A stretch of 27,391 nt of DNA, from positions 1 through 27,391 of the forward strand of contig CAVQBL010000003.1 in assembly GCA_963710715.1 (NCBI GenBank), read 5' to 3'. Positions within the stretch are counted from its first letter, which is position 1, and the number at the start of each line of letters is the position of its first letter. The position numbers were made by a program, and so were the translations under genes. The notes beneath the pieces were generated by a model. The model was not told the DNA's origin. It saw nothing but the letters and a program-made list of their open reading frames with translations, and made no database searches. Shown here piece after piece: positions 22,041 through 27,391 of the stretch. The DNA comes from CAVQBL01 sp963710715 (GTDB taxonomy: Bacteria > Pseudomonadota > Gammaproteobacteria > DSM-16500).

Positions 22041-24122
22041 ATGCTACTTACTCCGGAAGGAAAACCCGCAGGCAAAACAGATAAAATCATGTTGCTTGCC
22101 TGGTGGACATTACAGTTACAGAAAGAAAGAACAGCACATAAAGGACTTTTAAATGGTAATGAACCTCGTCAAGAAATTTATTCTGCTGGAATGGGTAAGC
22201 CTACATTTCCACTTAATGTTCACGTTCCTGAATCTCTAGTTCGCTACTGGACTAAGGCCCTTACAAAAGCTGAAGATGCAAGGGTATACCTGCCTGATGA
22301 TTACACATCCGAAGATGCAAAAGACGTTGTAGCGCGTGTAAATAACGTTACTAAAGCATCGGCTGCTATTAACTATGGCCACCCAAGAGGTGAGTCAGAT
22401 GCCAGAGAAAAGATGGCAAAGGCTTTAACACGATTTTATAGTAATCAAGTGACAATTGAACCTGACGATATTTTATTTACCATAGGCGGAGCTGGCGGCC
22501 TTGCTAGTATTTTTGCAGCTATCAATAGCAAACATCCTTTAGGTCTTATCGTTACTCCCTTTCCCCACTACACTCTTTATGCCAGCGGCGATAACAAGAA
22601 CAGATTATATCCTATTGACGTAATGAAAGAGGTTGGTTATCGCTTAACACCTAAAGCTCTAAAAGATGGTCTAGAGGGAGCCTACCAAAAAGCAAAGAAA
22701 AAAGGTGGATGTGTAAGTGCTTTTTTGCTGACTGACCCTAACAATCCATTAGGAACCGCGCTTAATAAACAAGAATTAATAGCGATAGGAGCAGTTTTAG
22801 AAGAGTTCTTAAAAAAGAACCCAGAAATGTTTGTCATTTTAGATGAAGCTTATGCAGAAATGCGTATGGATGGAGAACCATGTTCTTTGTTTAGCTTAGT
22901 TCCTGGTTTAAAAAATAGAATCATTTTAATGCGGTCTGCTACAAAGTCACTTTCTACAGCAGGTGAAAGAATGGCTGTAACAATTACTTCTAACAAAGAC
23001 ATTATGACGAAGATTACGGAAGAAAGTATTAGGACTTCTGGTCATGCGCCAATCTCTTTGCAACATGCTTTTGCGATGACTATGTCTAAGTTTGACAAAA
23101 AAGAAACGGAACACTTAATTAATCATTATAAGCCTCAAATTGACTTTGTCACCAATCGGCTAAAACAAATGGGAACCGCATTACCTGATGAAAAATATCG
23201 AGTTGGCGGAGCTTTTTATGCTATTGCAAACCTTAGTGAGTTAATTGGATTGGATTTACCTCCAGAAGGGTCAGTGAATTGTACTAAAAGAGTTTTGAAC
23301 AAAACTGGTAAAATAACAACAGATGAAGATATTGCTTATTATTTATTATTTAATGATGGTGTTATGATAGCACCTCTATCGTACTTTGATTTATCTCCAA
23401 CAAAAGGGTACATGCGCATTACATGCAGCGGTGGTCTTGATGAACTTACTGAAATAATGAATAGGTTGGAAAAAAGGCTGTTCATTGCTAGGCAGCAAAA
23501 ACAAAAACAGTTACAAAAGGAAGCTGAAATAATTATAGAAACATTAAAATCCAAACAAAACTCAGATAATATAAAAAAAATAATGGATACATTACTGCTG
23601 CAATCAAACAAGCAAGAAAGGAACCAAGAGGAAACGCTCGCTCTCAAAGCAAGTAATACAGCACTTCAAAAAACTTTATCTGATGCAAAGCTCATTTTGG
23701 GTCGTTTCGATCCAGATAAAGCTGCTATAAAAACTCAAGCAGTTGTGCGTGGTTTTCTCGTAAGAAACAAAATGAAAAAAGACGATGAGCAGTACGCCAG
23801 ATATGTTATGGATATAACCAGTCCTAAACTTACTAATAGAAAAAAACACAATGAGAACAGCACTGCTGCTATTGATGAGCATGCTAATGAGCAGCTTGCT
23901 ATTGCACTCGAACATAAAAGATATAGATTCTTCTCACACTCACGCGGTGAGAGAGACGTAATGCCTTGGAGACAGCATGTCAAACATTTGGAAGAAGAAA
24001 AAAGCATCAAGCCACCTACAGAGCGTACTTCAGCTTTACCTATAGCTACTACGGGTACAGCTCCATCTTCGTCTACTACTACACAACAATCCCATATACG
24101 CTCATCTAGCACGCTCACTTAA
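22041..24122 (+). CDS. PLP aminotransferase (class I/II) with coiled-coil tail and IQ motif
   Basis: The start is the ATG at 22041 (693 residues), because AGAGG at 22031-22035 fits it; the GTG at 22035 overlaps that site. Residues about 45-480 form a fold-type I aminotransferase with NYGHPRG (111-117), TDPNNPLGT (231-239), LDEAY (267-271), PLP Lys302 in SATKSLS, and Arg459 in YMRITCS for the substrate carboxylate. Residues 475-550 are a charged, coiled-coil-like helix. At 561-578, AAIKTQAVVRGFLVRNKM is an IQ motif (Q566-x3-R570-G571-x3-R575), with Thr where Ile/Leu/Val is usual. The last 35 residues are Ser/Thr-rich and disordered. Plain aminotransferases are about 400 residues, so about 210 residues are extra. 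IQ motifs bind calmodulin, a eukaryotic protein, so delivery into a host cell is suggested but unproven. No other cofactor gene adjoins it. Confidence 0.88.
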   Translation: MLLTPEGKPAGKTDKIMLLAWWTLQLQKERTAHKGLLNGNEPRQEIYSAGMGKPTFPLNVHVPESLVRYWTKALTKAEDARVYLPDDYTSEDAKDVVARVNNVTKASAAINYGHPRGESDAREKMAKALTRFYSNQVTIEPDDILFTIGGAGGLASIFAAINSKHPLGLIVTPFPHYTLYASGDNKNRLYPIDVMKEVGYRLTPKALKDGLEGAYQKAKKKGGCVSAFLLTDPNNPLGTALNKQELIAIGAVLEEFLKKNPEMFVILDEAYAEMRMDGEPCSLFSLVPGLKNRIILMRSATKSLSTAGERMAVTITSNKDIMTKITEESIRTSGHAPISLQHAFAMTMSKFDKKETEHLINHYKPQIDFVTNRLKQMGTALPDEKYRVGGAFYAIANLSELIGLDLPPEGSVNCTKRVLNKTGKITTDEDIAYYLLFNDGVMIAPLSYFDLSPTKGYMRITCSGGLDELTEIMNRLEKRLFIARQQKQKQLQKEAEIIIETLKSKQNSDNIKKIMDTLLLQSNKQERNQEETLALKASNTALQKTLSDAKLILGRFDPDKAAIKTQAVVRGFLVRNKMKKDDEQYARYVMDITSPKLTNRKKHNENSTAAIDEHANEQLAIALEHKRYRFFSHSRGERDVMPWRQHVKHLEEEKSIKPPTERTSALPIATTGTAPSSSTTTQQSHIRSSSTLT

Positions 24123-25520
24123 GCTCATTTCTGCACGGCTTTCGCAGGCATGACGAGCAAGAGATGTTTTGTTATCTACTATTGCTGCTACCTTATTTCT
24201 TAACCTACCCCATAAAATAATTGTAGCAACAGCAAATCCACTTATAAAACCGATTCGCAATCCAATAGGACCTCCATCAAACTGAAACCCAATAACATAG
24301 CTCATAGGCAATGAAATTATCCAGATACAAAAAATACCCACATACATGGGTGCTTTTGAATCGTGCAATCCTCTCAATCCAGCAGAAAATAAATTTCTGA
24401 GACCATCTATAAAGAGCACTATTGCCGAAAGTATAAAAAATATAATGGCATAATAAATAATAGCTGCATTATCACCACCATTATTATGAATAAAAATTCC
24501 AATCAAATATTTAGGAATCGATAAAAATACGATTACCACAAGGACAAAGACACTTGATAAGATAATAACTGCCGAGATAATATATCTTTTTATCAAATCG
24601 ACATCTTTTTTACCGTAGGCTTCACTAATTAATATAGACAACGCTTGTGACAAACCCAACGTTATCATTATAATCAACAATGCATATTGCGAAACGATTT
24701 GTGATGCAGCAAGTGCTGTTACACCAAAATAACCCATAAAATAAGTAGCAACTGTCATTGCTGCCAATTCCCCACCGAACTGCATGCCGATGGGATAGCC
24801 TAATAAAAAAATTTTTTTACATACAGACCAATTAGGCAACATATTTGCAAAAAATTTTATATTTCTTAATCTCTTTTCCAAAAATCATATAACTTAACAC
24901 GCAAACACAAATGATACATTGCACAATAAGTGTCGCGCAGGTTACACCCGCTAAACCCAGCTTAGGTAAACCCACTTTTCCTAAAATCATACCGTAAGAT
25001 AATAATATTACTGCTGGCACACCAATCATAGAAATGTGTAATGTAAATCGAGGATGTCCAATTCCAGAATAAAATTGAGCAACAACCGCAACAATTAACA
25101 TGGGTATCAAAGATAATGCGGCGAAATGAAAATAAGTGGGAGTCAATTGAATCAATTGAGGATCTTGTCCAAATAATAAAAGAATACGGTCTGCATTCCA
25201 TAAAAAAACACTAGCAATAGACGCTAAAATAACTGCCAACCATAATCCATTTCTGACAAGCTCACCAATATCCGTTAATGCCTTTTCTTGTCCTCTAGAA
25301 CCAACTAATTAAAATCGCTACCGCATAAAAAACCGGCATAATCATGGTAATAGTCATAAATGTTGGGACAGCGAGCGCAGCCGCAGCTAGTTCTGGTGTC
25401 TCCCAGCTTGGCTACCATAAACATGGCAGCAAAACTAGAAACCATGTTAATGAGCGCTCCTGCAGAGAGAGGCAGAGCAAATGATGCTAATTTAAAGACA
25501 GCAGTAAGTGATTCACGCAT
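24102..25520 (-). pseudogene. MATE-family multidrug exporter, three frameshifts
   Basis: Pieces in three frames add up to about 470 residues with roughly 12 membrane helices: an N-terminal segment (MRESLTAVFKLASFALPLSAGALINMV...MVAKLG), a middle piece starting VGSRGQEKAL and running through WNADRILLLFGQ, and a C-terminal piece with FLLGYPIGMQFGGE and GLRGLHDSKAPM. These match the MATE (Na+ or H+ antiporter) layout. Breaks lie near 25395-25405, 25303-25313 and 24885-24890; the last is a T run (coding strand) one base too long. The gene's 3' end overlaps the end of the convergent aminotransferase by 21 bases. The start used here is the ATG at 25520. It is probably non-functional. Confidence 0.85.
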
Positions 25521-25669
25521 TATTGAACTCTGAAAATAAATAATCACAAATATTAGGTTTAAGTATTAGCATTATATTGAAAACAACGATATTAAGCCAT
25601 TAATCTTTCCCGCACAGAGGCGTTATTGCAGTTTAGTGCTTTTGATAGTCATATGCCACTGTTGCGCGA

Positions 25670-25738
25670 TTAACAATGCAAGTACGTTTTCGATATAAAT
25701 TCGGGGTGTCGCGCGATGGTACTCACTTGCATTGTTAA
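25670..25738. repeat. Perfect 14-bp inverted repeat with 41-base spacer
   Basis: ttaacaatgcaagt (25670-25683) and acttgcattgttaa (25725-25738) are exact reverse complements. The spacer holds gtcgcgcgat, nearly repeating gttgcgcgat just outside the left arm. The 339-base gap between the two transporter remnants (25521-25858) holds no gene I can support. Confidence 0.75.
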
Positions 25739-25858
25739 CCCCGTGGTATTGGACCAGGTCTCAAACGGGATAATTGCTGGTTAGAACATGCAAACACCTT
25801 GCATTAACAAGTACTTGCTGATAACTTTTCAGTTTCTATTCAGGGCATTAGAAAACCT

Positions 25859-27041
25859 ATGCAACTACTCACCTTCTTCAAAAAAATTTCCAAAATAGGT
25901 TATATAGTTGCTCTTATTGCACTGCTAACGCGCATCGGTTATTTCATGACACTGCCTTTTTTAGCAGTGTATCTTACTCGTGATGGAATATTAACACCAG
26001 GCCAAATTGGAATGGTCATTGGAATATCAGGCCTAGCTTTTAGTATTACCGGATTATTCAATGGAATATATATCGACCGCCATTCACAAAAAAATATTTT
26101 AATTGTTTCACTTATACTTGCTGGTCTCTGTTATTTTTTATTTTCACTGTCAATGAAATTATTTTACGGGCTACTTCTCGTCAATGCGACTCTAGGCTGC
26201 TTACGATCATTCTCAGATATTAGCTCTATCTCTCTATTAGTAAAAAACACAGAAAAAGAGAATTTATCTTACTCTTACAGCGCAAGATTTATTGCCATCA
26301 ACTTAGGTTTGGTTTTTGGGCCACTGATTGGCGCTATTATGGCAAATCAACAATCTTTAATGATTTTCTACATTGCTGGCACAATTCATATTTTAGTAGC
26401 CGTTATGTTACTTTTGTTTGGAAAGAAACATCTTCAATCTCAACAAAATACGCCACCAAATACTGTTGTTTGGTGGAGAAGTTTGGGCGAGTTATATAAA
26501 GACAAAATTTTAATTAATATTACATTCATCAATTTTCTGATGTGGACTGCTTATTCACAACTTGACTCGACAATGCCTCAGTACATTACTCATCTTGTAC
26601 CCAATCCTGCAATTTTGGTCAGCCAGCTGATGATAGTCAACGCTATTAGTCCGCGTTTTATTCCAGCCATTTGTTGCACGCTGGGCTGAATTTAATTCAG
26701 TAAAATTAAGCGGTGTAATCGGAAGCTTGTTATTTTTTTCAGCATTTATGTTAATTGCATTTTACCCTTCTCCTACAACAATGCTGATTGCATCGGGTTT
26801 ATTTAGTTTCGGAGAATTATTTACCTTACCTATTAATAGTTTGTTAATAATGCGAATTGCACCCAAACATTTAATCGCTAGTTATAATGGAATTTTTAAC
26901 TTAGGCGTCTTAGGTATCTCCGTCGGCCCTATATTAGGAGGCTATGGTTTACAATTTATTGGCAGCAAATATCTCTTCTTAGTAATTGGATTACTTCCCA
27001 TTATTGTGATGTGGAGGTATTTAAAAAGCATTCCAGATTAG
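25859..27041 (+). pseudogene. MFS transporter, one frameshift
   Basis: The first frame (276 residues) and the second (104 residues) join into one 12-helix MFS protein of about 393 residues when a single base is corrected near 26650-26656; the joined text then reads VLFQPFVARWAEFNSVKLSGVIGSL in pieces. The first half has TRIGYFMTLPFLAVYL and the loop 2-3 motif GLFNGIYIDRHSQKN, a form of the MFS motif A seen in MdtH-like drug exporters. The second half has GISVGPILGGYGLQFIG. The broken loop lies between helices 7 and 8. It is probably inactive unless the indel is an error. Confidence 0.85.
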
Positions 27042-27056
27042 CCCGTGTTTTTCAGG

Positions 27057-27072
27057 ACGGCGGCCGTTTTTT
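27057..27072 (+). terminator. Short GC hairpin with T6 tail
   Basis: acgg-cgg-ccgt followed by six T residues, 16 bases after the MFS stop. The stem is only four pairs, so the call is modest. Confidence 0.4.
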
Positions 27073-27082
27073 GTCCGCTTGA

Positions 27083-27391
27083 TTACGATTCTATCATATT
27101 ATCTAAATCAACAATGACTGGTAAACCAAGATGATCAACCAGAATATCTGTCATTTGCAAATCACTATACTTTATCTTTAGTTTATTTACATTTTTTAAC
27201 AGTGTAGAAATGCATTATGACTGAAATTTTTCTTTTTGAGTACCATGTCGAATAAAAAATGCATCCGCATGTTCATCTGAAACATATTCAGTTACATAAT
27301 AAGATTTATTTGAGATTTTTAATAATTTTTTTTCGATATATGCAACTGGCTTTGCTATCCTAATACCAAAAAAACTTAATTTATGAGCCAA
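27083..27391 (-). pseudogene. Lipopolysaccharide (WaaP/Kdo) kinase-like C-terminal part with in-frame stop
   Basis: The minus-strand frame runs off the right edge and reads LSFFGIRIAKPVAYIEKK, then SYYVTEYV, a TAA stop near 27219-27221, then in the same frame KLKIKYSDLQMTDILVDHLG and LPVIVDLDNM. This is the pattern of Kdo/WaaP lipopolysaccharide kinases, whose catalytic block is H-G-D-L-K-x-x-N-I-L-V followed by D-L-D. Here the catalytic region reads Y-S-D-L-Q-M-T-D-I-L-V, so key residues are also changed. A nonsense stop plus catalytic loss indicate a pseudogene. The family would phosphorylate LPS core sugars at the inner membrane. Confidence 0.6.

Noticed and set aside
25661..25740. Integron attC site
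   Set aside because: The ends do not fit the RYYYAAC/GTTRRRY rule and there is no integrase or cassette-like gene.

Overview
This AT-rich window most resembles a gammaproteobacterium, probably of the Legionellales (Legionella/Coxiella/Aquicella-like). The support is the low GC, the ThiC-ThiO-ThiS-ThiG-ThiDE-ThiF gene order, an orphan hybrid histidine kinase, and a protein with a eukaryote-like IQ motif. This placement is inference; there is no rRNA or other phylogenetic marker in the window. No tRNA, rRNA, CRISPR array or intact transposase was seen.

Layout. 1-5.1 kb is a decaying accessory zone. It holds a hypothetical ORF open at the left edge, a four-helix membrane protein whose 3' end looks like an insertion-sequence end, a calcineurin-like phosphoesterase broken by three one-base deletions, a nucleotidyltransferase-like C-terminal remnant, two small overlapping ORFs, a 367-aa hypothetical protein, a 68-aa DUF397 protein and a GNAT remnant. 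5.1-8.5 kb is an intact two-gene operon: a cytochrome P450 and, overlapping it by ATGA, a 687-aa redox protein built as cNMP-binding domain, degenerate cNMP domain, NirB/rubredoxin-reductase-like C-terminal domain, BFD-type [2Fe-2S] domain and FAD/NAD reductase. 8.6-11.5 kb holds a Ser-rich hypothetical gene, a frameshifted PIF1-like helicase and a truncated arylsulfatase N-terminus. 11.6-12.5 kb is an EamA transporter.

12.7-18.8 kb is a complete thiamine operon. A TPP riboswitch precedes thiC-thiO-thiS-thiG-thiDE-thiF, and most junctions overlap. HMP-P comes from ThiC; the thiazole branch is ThiO (glycine oxidase), ThiS (sulfur carrier), ThiF (adenylyltransferase) and ThiG; ThiDE phosphorylates HMP-P and joins the halves. 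18.9 kb encodes a secreted Gly/His-rich protein. 19.5-21.7 kb encodes a cytosolic PAS-HisKA-HATPase-REC-Hpt kinase on the minus strand. Divergent from it is a 693-aa PLP aminotransferase with a coiled tail and IQ motif. The right end holds broken MATE and MFS transporters and a WaaP-like kinase with an in-frame stop.

Two features stand out: the P450 with its cyclic-nucleotide-sensor/BFD/reductase fusion partner, and the IQ-motif aminotransferase, a candidate host-directed protein. The broken genes carry about a dozen one-base indels in about 5.4 kb while about 14.6 kb of other genes carry none. This suggests real gene decay rather than uniform sequencing error, although several indels lie in A/T runs and should be confirmed.
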